A stretch of 46,646 nucleotides of DNA from Candidatus Nanoarchaeia archaeon (GTDB lineage: Archaea; Nanobdellota; Nanobdellia; Woesearchaeales; UBA10216): NCBI GenBank assembly GCA_028279045.1, contig JANQSZ010000013.1, positions 1-46,646 of the forward strand, given 5' to 3'. Below are positions 36,865 through 45,891 of the stretch, piece after piece. The notes below the pieces were generated by a model, which had not been told where the DNA came from, searched no databases, and worked only from the letters and a program-made list of their open reading frames with translations. Numbering within the stretch: the first letter of the stretch is position 1; every line of letters starts with the position of its first letter. The position numbers and the translations under genes are program-made.

Positions 36865-36957
36865 GTTAATTTAGATGCAAGTAATATATAAAGATTACGT
36901 TTTTGATTAATTACTGAAGTTCAATGGATAACTAATTTAGTAATCAGTTAACTAGAG

Positions 36958-38634
36958 CTATCGTTTTCTTCTTCGCCGTACCGCAAGCACGATCAAGAGG
37001 ATCAAGATCAGGATGCCACCAAGAAGGGCATAGGTGATGTAGTCAGGTCCCCGTAATACAAGAGTAAACGTTGCTTCTAATTGCTTAATCAAAGAATTCT
37101 CGCGCGCACCATAAAGTGCTCGAATAAGTACACGTTCATTATCTTCCAAGTCTTCGCCTTCAAGTTCAGCACGAACGCGCAGTTCTCGTGTTTCACCAGG
37201 ATCTAGCTCTGCAATACTCTCCAATCCATAGGTGATTCTCTCGCCAGCAACAATAACATCAATAATTTCCAAATCTACAAAGCAGGTTTGATCAACAAGG
37301 TTTACGGTCTTCACATAGAAGAACGGTCTCCGATATTCCACTCCTTCCAAGTCAATTTCACAGTCATCGCGTACATCAACAACATCGACTTGGCGATCAC
37401 ACGTCAAACAGAAGGATTCTTGCAATGTTCTTTCTAGTGATCCAGGGGATTCACCATAAATAGTAAACGCATCCACGCTCAGTTGATCTGTGGATATACT
37501 TCCGACGTCATACGTCACGGTTTTAATTTCTCCTGCATCAATAAACACAGGATCAACATCACCCACTGTCTGCGTACCGTCAGTAGACGAAAGCGCGAAC
37601 GTACCTCTTGCATACGTTACCAAATCTTCATTGTTTGCGTACGTAACTTCAAGCTGTCCTGTAGCTCTATTATATTGTATAGCATCATAGTCCAAGCTTA
37701 CTGAAACAACAGGCAAATAAAACAAGTCCAGTGCTTCAACTTGCGAGATAGATCCTTGTGGTTGTCGTGCTCCTTGCGCAAACTTAACGAACACGCTGAT
37801 TCCAACTTGTCGCCGGATAAATGTAGCAGTTCCTACAAGTTCGTTTCCAATAAGCACACCAACTTGAATATCGCTATCTTGAATGTAATCAGCAATCACC
37901 GAAGGCACATTATCATTACCAATAAACAGCACCGGCTGTGATCCTGACATCACTTCCTTTTCAATAAACTCTCCATTCGTAAGAATAACTTGTGCAGAAG
38001 GATTAATTGCTTGGTATCGCTTAGTAATCTCCACATTATTACTAAATCGATCTCCATTATCGTTGATAATTTCTGGATTGTACACATCCAGAACACTTCT
38101 TACTTCTCTATCGGTCTGCCCGAAAATAAGAACACTGTCAACTGTCCGAGTTGATAAAAAGTCATCAATTTCCCCGATGTTGTCTTCGTTTGCAAACAAC
38201 ACATAGCTGTTCGAAACAACAGCATACGGAGCTGCAGCAACAGCATTGTACCCGTACCGGTCATCGATGATTACATAGTTTGTGATATCATCAAGTTCTG
38301 CTGCGAGTCCAAGATTAATATTGCTAAAAGTGATTTCGTCTGCTTGGTAGTCACGTGCTTCCACCACAGATTCATATCCAACAAGTTGCGGTACATCTTC
38401 AGAACTCACGATCAATAGGTTCGACCCTGATCGGATGTTGTTCAATAATATAGGACCGTGTCTCTGACTTACTAAAAAGACAGGCGATATTCCCTCGAGT
38501 TGCCCGTACAACATTACTGAGTAGACATCTTTCCAATCTTGAGAATTTGATACAACGTTAGCGTAGGAGTCTTGGGCTGACACAGCACTTGCTAACATCA
38601 GTACAATCACTATGCTTAACAATAGCGTTTTCAT
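36958..38634 (-). CDS. Membrane-anchored surface protein, possibly with a cell-wall-binding-repeat-like N-terminal region
   Basis: Signal peptide MKTLLLSIVIVLMLASAVSA; VVSNSYVLFANEDNIGEIDDFLSTRTVDSVLIFG...QVILTNGEF pattern; C-terminal TM YALLGGILILILLIVLAVRRRRKR. Confidence 0.7.
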   Translation of the reverse strand: MKTLLLSIVIVLMLASAVSAQDSYANVVSNSQDWKDVYSVMLYGQLEGISPVFLVSQRHGPILLNNIRSGSNLLIVSSEDVPQLVGYESVVEARDYQADEITFSNINLGLAAELDDITNYVIIDDRYGYNAVAAAPYAVVSNSYVLFANEDNIGEIDDFLSTRTVDSVLIFGQTDREVRSVLDVYNPEIINDNGDRFSNNVEITKRYQAINPSAQVILTNGEFIEKEVMSGSQPVLFIGNDNVPSVIADYIQDSDIQVGVLIGNELVGTATFIRRQVGISVFVKFAQGARQPQGSISQVEALDLFYLPVVSVSLDYDAIQYNRATGQLEVTYANNEDLVTYARGTFALSSTDGTQTVGDVDPVFIDAGEIKTVTYDVGSISTDQLSVDAFTIYGESPGSLERTLQESFCLTCDRQVDVVDVRDDCEIDLEGVEYRRPFFYVKTVNLVDQTCFVDLEIIDVIVAGERITYGLESIAELDPGETRELRVRAELEGEDLEDNERVLIRALYGARENSLIKQLEATFTLVLRGPDYITYALLGGILILILLIVLAVRRRRKR

Positions 38635-38776
38635 CCCTAACCCAAAGATGCAGCCGTCACATTCCTATTTAAACTTTTGTATCCGACCGTGACATATAAA
38701 TAAGCCCTAGTATAGTGTTTCATAACATTTATATAGCTGGGTGTCCTCCCGCATACTATTGTGGGGTGGTCACTAC

Positions 38777-39190
38777 ATGGTGATCTTATTCGATCAGTTT
38801 CATTTACCTGATGACATATTTGAAGTAATATTTGCAACAAATCAACAAAAAATCGTAGCAAAAGTTCTTATCCAAGGTATGAAGGAAAAGGGCGGCGAGA
38901 TGAACAAGACAGAAATGTCGTACTTCGCTACCAAACTTCATGAAGGCGAGCTCGTTACTGAAATTGACGAACCTGGCTATCAAGGAAAACAAGTAAAACT
39001 CTCCTACAATAAAAGACAATTCTATGATCGTATCCTAACTCCAATGAAGAGCATGGGTTTGATTGATTACGACATGTACAAGAAGACGTACAGAATTTCA
39101 GATTCTTTCAACAAAGTAATGATTAAGATCGGCTTGATGTGGCTACGAGAATTAAAAAAGCCAACGAGCGATTTTGAAGTCAACGCTTAA
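38777..39190 (+). CDS. Putative winged-helix protein (hypothetical)
   Basis: QKIVAKVLIQGMKEKGGEMNKTEMSYFATKLHEGELVTEI...FYDRILTPMKSMGLIDYDMYKKTYRISDSF looks wHTH-like. TATA-like atttatata at about 38729; start refined to 38777. Confidence 0.55.
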   Translation: MVILFDQFHLPDDIFEVIFATNQQKIVAKVLIQGMKEKGGEMNKTEMSYFATKLHEGELVTEIDEPGYQGKQVKLSYNKRQFYDRILTPMKSMGLIDYDMYKKTYRISDSFNKVMIKIGLMWLRELKKPTSDFEVNA

Positions 39191-40362
39191 CGTCGTTTTT
39201 TTCTTCCTAATACAATGAGCCGTACGAGGAAGAGTATGGTTATCGCCATTACTACATACAGAAGCAGTGGCAGGAACGCAAGCTCTGTGCTTTCGCCCAC
39301 TGGCTTAACATTCAGTATACTTCCTCTCTCAAAAGTAATCTTGTTGTTATAATGCACACGACCACTTATCAAGTGCCGTCCTGGCGATTCTGGTGTATAG
39401 AAAAATTCAATATCTTGTCTTGTTCCCGGACCTACTGTAAATTGTTCTGATTCCAGCACTTCGACAACTTGATCATCAATCCGTGCAGTACCTTTGAACC
39501 GTGCAGTAACTGATCGCGCTCCTCCATTCTCAAATTGCGCAATAACCGAAACAGGTTCGCCGACTTCTGCAGCTTTCTTGTTCCGTAAACTAATCAGTTC
39601 TCCCCGATCTGCAATCTGTCCGGGTTCTACAATGGAAAACGTAAATTTCTCTCCAGCACCACATTCTTCAATAACCACGTTTGCCCAATACTGGCCAACG
39701 GCCAATCCCTCGCTCGTTACCGGAATGATTTGATTGTCTTGTGTTGTCGGCAAGAGTGTATCGCCGCTTGCTGTTCTACTAAGCAGTAATGTTTCTTGAA
39801 ATTGATCCCAAATATCAAGTCGAACAGTTGGTGTTAATCGAGTATTCCCATCATTGATAATCGTTGCTTTGACATCTACAGGAAATCCAATTTCTGCATC
39901 GCTTACTCCAAATCCTCCTGCACGACATGCAACAATTTGTTGCCCTGTAAGAGAAAGTGTAATCTGTCCGGTTACCGCAGTTCGAACAAATCCTCCTGCG
40001 CGTCCTTCCAGTTGTTCAGTTGGACTCGGATCTGCAATGAATCGAATGCTTGCATCATAATCACCAATCGGTATATCATCTGGTGGCTCTGCAATAACTT
40101 TGACCTGCAGTGGTTCTGATTCAGAAACTTGTAATGTTCGATTCTCAGCATCAGTAGTAATCCAGTCTGAAGCAGGTCCTTCTACTTCGAACGTAACTCC
40201 CGTAGGTTCAGGGCTATTAGTAGTTAGCGTTACGAGTCGTTCTGCATACCCTCCTCTCAGCACATTATCAAGATTAAGAGTTCCTGGGCTCATTCCTAAG
40301 CTAGCTCCAAGTACAGGGCTCGCAAACAACAATAAAAGCACTAGTGGGAGGAGTATTTTCAT
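39187..40362 (-). CDS. Membrane-anchored surface protein with Ig-like/NEW3-like domains
   Basis: Signal peptide MKILLPLVLLLLFASPVLG; beta-rich repeats (RLVTLTTNSPEPTGVTFEVEGPASDWI); C-terminal TM FLPLLLYVVMAITILFLVRLIVLGRKKRR. Confidence 0.7.
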   Translation of the reverse strand: MKILLPLVLLLLFASPVLGASLGMSPGTLNLDNVLRGGYAERLVTLTTNSPEPTGVTFEVEGPASDWITTDAENRTLQVSESEPLQVKVIAEPPDDIPIGDYDASIRFIADPSPTEQLEGRAGGFVRTAVTGQITLSLTGQQIVACRAGGFGVSDAEIGFPVDVKATIINDGNTRLTPTVRLDIWDQFQETLLLSRTASGDTLLPTTQDNQIIPVTSEGLAVGQYWANVVIEECGAGEKFTFSIVEPGQIADRGELISLRNKKAAEVGEPVSVIAQFENGGARSVTARFKGTARIDDQVVEVLESEQFTVGPGTRQDIEFFYTPESPGRHLISGRVHYNNKITFERGSILNVKPVGESTELAFLPLLLYVVMAITILFLVRLIVLGRKKRR

Positions 40363-41435
40363 TGAGTATTTTCCTCCTTTTTTTGTTTATAAATCTTGTC
40401 GTGCTGTTTATGGTGATGTCTCCACATCAAAAGACCGACAATAAGGATTGCAATCAATGCTGCTGCTTCTGATGCAGCAATCCTCGCTCTCCCACCATTC
40501 ACAACACAGCGATGATCAATTGCATCCTGAAAATAAAGACAATTCAGCGATACACATTCGTGATTCTTTGCTTTCTCATGCGGTTGACAATCCAGCGGAA
40601 CACAATTTCCCTCACCAAGCACTTCGTCTTCTTGACAATTAAGTTCCACGCAACGATGATTAATGATGTGCTGTGTATCGGTACAGTTCAACGCCAAGCA
40701 ACGATGGTCAGCAGCATACTCATCATCTGCACACGCTAGCGGAACACACTGGTGATTCTGCGCAAAATAATCATGCTTACAGTCCAGCTGCTCACAGGTA
40801 TGATTCAGCAAAAATTCGTTTTCTTCGCAGTTCAACTCAACACAATCGTTAGTGATGCATTCTTCATTCAAATTGCAATGACTTGATTCGCAGCATTCAT
40901 AGCTCACACACCGGTTCTCATCAATAAATTGACAACTACCACATTCTAAAGGAGAGCATTTTCCGTCAAGGCAATACAGTCCTTCTGCGCATGCAAATCC
41001 TGGTGCACATTCTAAAATTGGAACAGTGAAAGAGTCCGGTGGGCAGGTTTCGTATTCGAGTCCAAAGAAAATTGTCTCGTAAATGCGTTCGCGTTCATTT
41101 GTCGCTGCAGAAAAACAAGTCCGGTATAAGATAGATCCATTAGCAGACGGTGCAGGTGCAGTACCTTGCACAACAGCGATTGCACTTTTATCACGCCCGA
41201 TGTAAATTCGAGATCCGTTATATCGAGCGAGCACATGATCTGTTCTGTTGTCATAGATCACTGCAGAAACAATCTCCAACACCTCATCACCCTTATTACT
41301 AATATTAAGCGTCCAGTTCAGTTCGCCGCCTCGTACACATTCATTATCCGGGCAGGCATAATCTCCAGAGTAAATCAAGGCGCTCACAGAGCTGAGCAAA
41401 ACAAACAGTGCTGCAAAATACACAACAAGTTTCAT
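40359..41435 (-). CDS. Membrane-anchored surface protein with about seven tandem 16-aa Cys/His repeats
   Basis: CVELNCEENEFLLNHT|CEQLDCKHDYFAQNHQ|CVPLACADDEYAADHR|CLALNCTDTQHIINHR|CVELNCQEDEVLGEGN|CVPLDCQPHEKAKNHE|CVSLNCLYFQDAIDHR|CV, followed by a C-terminal TM. Confidence 0.8.
   Translation of the reverse strand: MKLVVYFAALFVLLSSVSALIYSGDYACPDNECVRGGELNWTLNISNKGDEVLEIVSAVIYDNRTDHVLARYNGSRIYIGRDKSAIAVVQGTAPAPSANGSILYRTCFSAATNERERIYETIFFGLEYETCPPDSFTVPILECAPGFACAEGLYCLDGKCSPLECGSCQFIDENRCVSYECCESSHCNLNEECITNDCVELNCEENEFLLNHTCEQLDCKHDYFAQNHQCVPLACADDEYAADHRCLALNCTDTQHIINHRCVELNCQEDEVLGEGNCVPLDCQPHEKAKNHECVSLNCLYFQDAIDHRCVVNGGRARIAASEAAALIAILIVGLLMWRHHHKQHDKIYKQKKEENTQ
40503..40844 (-). repeat. 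Coding tandem repeat, 48-nt period (16 aa), about 7 copies
   Basis: Direct reading of the 358-aa protein; the repeats are diverged in sequence but constant in length. Confidence 0.7.
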
Positions 41436-43222
41436 CCGGTGATCGCCCCGACAATGATGTTTCCTTCACATCCTCCTGCGACTCCAGTGGGCGTGCGTAC
41501 TCGCCAGTACGTGCTATTGCGATCATTATCCTCTATAACATCATTAATACGTTGATACAATGTAAAATTAACAATCGGTGTTGCCTCTCCTGACAAATTA
41601 GTCATGCCGTCATAATCAGTGGGATCAGTTGTGTTAGTCGCAAATCGCTCAAATCCCACAGAAATGTTTGTATCACGTTGACAGTCAAACGACAAGTTAT
41701 CCCCGGGGTTCGAACCGTATCCTTCAAGGGTGATGTTTGTATTGATATTTCCAAAATTGGTCAGTATCAGTTCAAGTTCCCGTGAAGTATTAGTGAAATT
41801 AATCGTGCCATAGTCGAGCAGATCTGTTGATGCGTTCAGCGCAAGTAATTCATTTACAGTTGTATCGATGTGATTCTGTTGATCGCCGCTACCATTATTC
41901 TCTACAGTATACGTACAGCGCCATGACGCATTGTTTGCGTAATACTGTACTGCAAAATTGCAAGTATAGTTTGCCCATTCAGTGCTATTGACGCTTGTAC
42001 ACGAGCTGTTATGATAATGATCATTGTTGTCATTGTCTCCTCCCGGCGACTTTACCGCTTGATCATACAGTGTTACATTGACAGCAAAAATATCACCGAT
42101 GCTTTCCACGTCTGTAATTGATGCATTGCACATTACAGTCTGCAACCCGCCAGGGTTCAATATAATAGGATCTATAACAGACATAGCAGTAATGCTCACA
42201 GGAACATTACCCAGTATAGATAAATTAAATTTCGAGCTGTTCCCCATACGTACTGAACTTCCTGAATCGCTACAGTTAACACTCCAATTGTACGAGCCGA
42301 CAGTCAGGTCTGCAGTCATATTTATTTCGGTATCGAGCTGAATAGTGCTATCTGTCGTATTAACAGTATCGTTAATTACCAGACTACAGCTGCCTACAGG
42401 TCCTGTGTGTTCGACCATGTATGTAAAGTTGACAACGCCAGCTGTTTCTGCAGTGTTGTTCGCCGGTGTGAGCAACGTGATGAATGGTGGTGTGCTAATT
42501 TCCACGCTATTATTAACACGGAAATCCGTGTTCAATCGTTCAAGGATAACAGAGTCGCTCAAACATCGCACAGTTACGGAGAAGTTACTTACCCCAGTTG
42601 CGTTCGCGAGAATTGTCCAGTCTGTTCTGTTGACAACTCCCTGGGCCAAATTGCCAATGTATCTTGTCACATTATTGCCCGGTTGCAGCACAAAAGATTC
42701 ATTATTGGAAATTGTTAAATGAAACTCACATCCGACGCCATCTTGACGTAATATGTATGTGCGCGCTTCTAGGGTAATATTAGTGCCAATAGAATGCACC
42801 GTATGGTTGTTCGGTTTGATAATGGTTACATTAGGCTCCGACCCTCTACTAAGGTTGAGCGTCACGTTTCCAAACGTCGTTGTAGATTGGAGCGTTCTTG
42901 TTGTGTTACCAAAATGCGTGTCATTCCAAGAGAAAATAATAATGTTATCGCCGTCATCTCCCTCAATGGTTGCCGAGTAACTTCCCCGGAACTGAGGGAG
43001 TGGTGGGGCATTCGTAGATGACATCGCTGTTGTAAGCGAGTCAGTATTGTTGATAAACACAGGATAGCCGTTCGCCACCCCATTTTCATCAGTCCCATTA
43101 TGGAAAACGCGGCCAGCGACGTTGTGAGGGCTCGTTTGAGCTAGTACTATCCATGCAAACATCAGCAAGACAAGAAAAACCCCAAGGATGGAAGCAGAGA
43201 CACGCTGAGTCAACGCTTCCAC
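41432..43222 (-). CDS. Secreted surface protein with Ig-like repeats, rich in N-glycosylation sequons
   Basis: Hydrophobic N-terminus ASILGVFLVLLMFAWIVLAQ; many NxS/T sites; repeats such as TPPFITLLTPANNTAETAGVVNFTYMVEHTGPVGSCSLVIND. ATGA overlap with the next gene. Confidence 0.7.
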   Translation of the reverse strand: MEALTQRVSASILGVFLVLLMFAWIVLAQTSPHNVAGRVFHNGTDENGVANGYPVFINNTDSLTTAMSSTNAPPLPQFRGSYSATIEGDDGDNIIIFSWNDTHFGNTTRTLQSTTTFGNVTLNLSRGSEPNVTIIKPNNHTVHSIGTNITLEARTYILRQDGVGCEFHLTISNNESFVLQPGNNVTRYIGNLAQGVVNRTDWTILANATGVSNFSVTVRCLSDSVILERLNTDFRVNNSVEISTPPFITLLTPANNTAETAGVVNFTYMVEHTGPVGSCSLVINDTVNTTDSTIQLDTEINMTADLTVGSYNWSVNCSDSGSSVRMGNSSKFNLSILGNVPVSITAMSVIDPIILNPGGLQTVMCNASITDVESIGDIFAVNVTLYDQAVKSPGGDNDNNDHYHNSSCTSVNSTEWANYTCNFAVQYYANNASWRCTYTVENNGSGDQQNHIDTTVNELLALNASTDLLDYGTINFTNTSRELELILTNFGNINTNITLEGYGSNPGDNLSFDCQRDTNISVGFERFATNTTDPTDYDGMTNLSGEATPIVNFTLYQRINDVIEDNDRNSTYWRVRTPTGVAGGCEGNIIVGAITG

Positions 43223-45891
43223 CCGTGAAGTTTTTTTGTGGAACGTACACGTTTTGGTTTATACGGCACCAGTGATGAATAAAACTTCAGGAAAATAAGG
43301 ATAGGGAGGAGCAGAATTGCTATAATGAGCGCAATGAAAAGGAGCGTATCTGTTCCTGTCGGGATAAACTTCTCTTTCTCAAATACAATGAAGTCTCTTC
43401 GTTCTTCTCCTACAGTGATATCCATAGTGAATGTTTTGTCGTGAATATAGAACGTAATTGCATCTTTGCGTTGCGCGTGCAGTACTACAGAATACGTTCC
43501 TGGGCTTGGTCCACCCGTTACTCCTTCAATGGTTTCTCCTGTTCTATTAATAACAACACGATATGGTGTACCTGCTGCTACTTCAAGTCCTTCTTCTAAG
43601 AAGATTCTACCATAAACAATATAGCGCTCCTGCAGTGTTGTTACTCGTGGCGGAGGTACAAGTTTCTCGACGTCAACTGTCCGATTGAGTGATATAGCAA
43701 AGAACGAGAAGCTTCCAGTAACAGCGCTATACGCTGCTTCTCCGTCTTCAACTTGAAGCAGAGTTGTTTCCAGTTGTTCCCATTTATTATTCTTAAAATG
43801 CAGCAGCACAACTTCTTCTGGTGTGGCCTCCAATCCGTCCAGCCACGACATCGGCACACTAAATGATACTATTGCTGATTGTGCTGTCGCACTACCAAGT
43901 AAGTCAAGTTCCAAGTATTTGTAAACAGGAAGGCCGACAGGGATTGTTTCACTCGGTCGTGTTCCGAAGTGCTTCACGATAAGATCTTCGTTGTTAAGGA
44001 TTCCGCGATATGAGACCGCAACAGAGTCAACTGGCGTGTTCAAGTCGCTCACGTCAATAGTTCGTCGGAGTGTTGCAGCTCCACCGCCACCGCCCCCTCC
44101 ATCAGAACCGCCGCCACCGCTCGATGAAGAAGCTGGTTGGGGAGGATCAATAAAGAAGTAGAACGTTTCGTTGATAGTTACATTTGCGTCTGTTATGCTC
44201 ACATTGATTTGATGTGATCCTACGTCTGCCGAGGTTGGTGTCCAGGTAATGACTCCGGTGTTTCGATCAACAGACAAGTCATTTGGCGATTTTGTAAGGT
44301 TAAATATCAGGCTGTCGTTATCCGCATCTAGCACAGGAATTGTATACGTTATCGCGTCTTCTGCAAAGAATGTTGTGTTTACCGAGGGTAGCACAGGTAT
44401 ATCGTTTCTATTGCTAATCAAGACAGTTATGTTGTAAAGATTAGTGTTATTTCCATCAGAGACATTAATGATAAGTGATGTCTCTTGAAGATCATTATAG
44501 CCTACAACATCATCGTTAGGTATCCATGAAATGTACCCTGATGCATTTACAGTTGCTTCTATAGGTCCTGAATAGAGTGTGTAAATAACATCGTCTCCGT
44601 CTGGGTCTGTTGCATTAATCTGATGTGTATACAACACATCTTCAATTCCTTCCCATGGAGCAGTGTTATTCACTGCAGGTGCGTCCGCAAGGTCTAGTAC
44701 GGTTAAATTGTATGTTTGTGTTGTGCTATTCGTTCCGTCATCTACAGTAATAGTGATGTTGTACACGCCGACGTCAGCTCCTTCAGGGAACCAGTTAACT
44801 ACACCAGAACTATCAACTTCAAGTGCTTCTGGTCCTTCTACCAATGTAAAGATCAAATCATCGAATTCTGTGTCTTCATCACTAACCACCATCTGGTACG
44901 TGTAGAAGCTGTCCTGCGATGTAGTAACAATCGGAACAGATACAATAGACGGTGGATCTGGAGTTTCCTCAATGATCAAGGTGTAGTCGTGTTCTACAGT
45001 ATTTGTTCCATCTGACGCTGTCAGGATAATTTCTGTATCGCCAACATCATCTGCGTCTGGGGTGAAGTTAACAACGCCCGTGCTGCTATTAATGGCAAAT
45101 CCTGCTGGTGCTTGTAATACTGCATATACCAACGCAAGTCCTTCTGGGTCAACGGCAACTGCTGTATAAACATATGGCATATCTTCATACGCAGTCTCAT
45201 TTCCTTCTGACGTGAAATCTGGCGGATCATTAATGTCTTCAATCCGCAGCGTATAGTTTTGCGTATCATGCAGCTCTCCATCACTAACATTTATTTCTAC
45301 ACTATAATTACCCGTGGTGACGTATGTAGCGTTCCATTGCACCACCCCGTTGCTGTCAATGGTTAAATTTTCAGGACCTATTGTTATATTATATGTGACC
45401 GCATCATCGTTTCGCTCAAAGATTTGCACTTGATATTCATAAAGATCTTCATTGAATCCTGTTTCGATTGGTGACGATATGATGTTTGGTGCAAAGTTCG
45501 GCAAACTCGTATTCAGTACAAGATGGAAATCATGAATTACACCCGACAAAGTTACATTTCTCTCTACTGAATTGTTCGTGCCCGTCTCCCCGAACAATAT
45601 CCACGATCTAACTTGTATGAGGTCGCTGCTGTTCCCCGCTATTGGCGTAGAATATTTACCAGGGTCTGGTCCCAGTCCAGTGCTACCATTCGCAGTCCAG
45701 CCTGTATCAAGATTAGTAACCGAGAAGTTCATGTTGTTGACTTGCGTTACACCATCCTGTTCAAAGATGATTCCATCTATTGCGTACGGAACAACTTGTC
45801 CTTGTACAGCTACCGCTGCTAAGATGAATAGTATCGCTAGGATACTAATCGTTTTGGGGTTCAACCCGCCACTGAGCATCGCTCGTAACAT
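43210..45891 (-). CDS. Multi-domain surface protein: five cadherin/He_PIG-like repeats, Gly-rich linker, PGF-pre-PGF-like domain, C-terminal TM
   Basis: Repeated units of the form DPPxFTS...EDxxYxYxxxAxDPxG...xSGxVxFTPxxxDVG; SSSSGGGGSDGGGGGGGAA linker; VYKYLELDLLGSATAQSAIVSFSVPMSWL...YSAVTGSFSFFAIS; TM LLFIALIIAILLLPILIFL. Confidence 0.8.
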   Translation of the reverse strand: MLRAMLSGGLNPKTISILAILFILAAVAVQGQVVPYAIDGIIFEQDGVTQVNNMNFSVTNLDTGWTANGSTGLGPDPGKYSTPIAGNSSDLIQVRSWILFGETGTNNSVERNVTLSGVIHDFHLVLNTSLPNFAPNIISSPIETGFNEDLYEYQVQIFERNDDAVTYNITIGPENLTIDSNGVVQWNATYVTTGNYSVEINVSDGELHDTQNYTLRIEDINDPPDFTSEGNETAYEDMPYVYTAVAVDPEGLALVYAVLQAPAGFAINSSTGVVNFTPDADDVGDTEIILTASDGTNTVEHDYTLIIEETPDPPSIVSVPIVTTSQDSFYTYQMVVSDEDTEFDDLIFTLVEGPEALEVDSSGVVNWFPEGADVGVYNITITVDDGTNSTTQTYNLTVLDLADAPAVNNTAPWEGIEDVLYTHQINATDPDGDDVIYTLYSGPIEATVNASGYISWIPNDDVVGYNDLQETSLIINVSDGNNTNLYNITVLISNRNDIPVLPSVNTTFFAEDAITYTIPVLDADNDSLIFNLTKSPNDLSVDRNTGVITWTPTSADVGSHQINVSITDANVTINETFYFFIDPPQPASSSSGGGGSDGGGGGGGAATLRRTIDVSDLNTPVDSVAVSYRGILNNEDLIVKHFGTRPSETIPVGLPVYKYLELDLLGSATAQSAIVSFSVPMSWLDGLEATPEEVVLLHFKNNKWEQLETTLLQVEDGEAAYSAVTGSFSFFAISLNRTVDVEKLVPPPRVTTLQERYIVYGRIFLEEGLEVAAGTPYRVVINRTGETIEGVTGGPSPGTYSVVLHAQRKDAITFYIHDKTFTMDITVGEERRDFIVFEKEKFIPTGTDTLLFIALIIAILLLPILIFLKFYSSLVPYKPKRVRSTKKLHGWKR

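Noticed and set aside
40503-40844. Possible CRISPR array from the regular 48-nt spacing
   Set aside because: Periodicity is at the amino-acid level inside an ORF; nucleotide copies are diverged and there are no spacers or cas genes.
44088-44125. GC-rich (Gly) simple repeat in the 893-aa protein
   Set aside because: Encodes the Gly/Ser linker before the PGF-pre-PGF-like domain; an ordinary linker.
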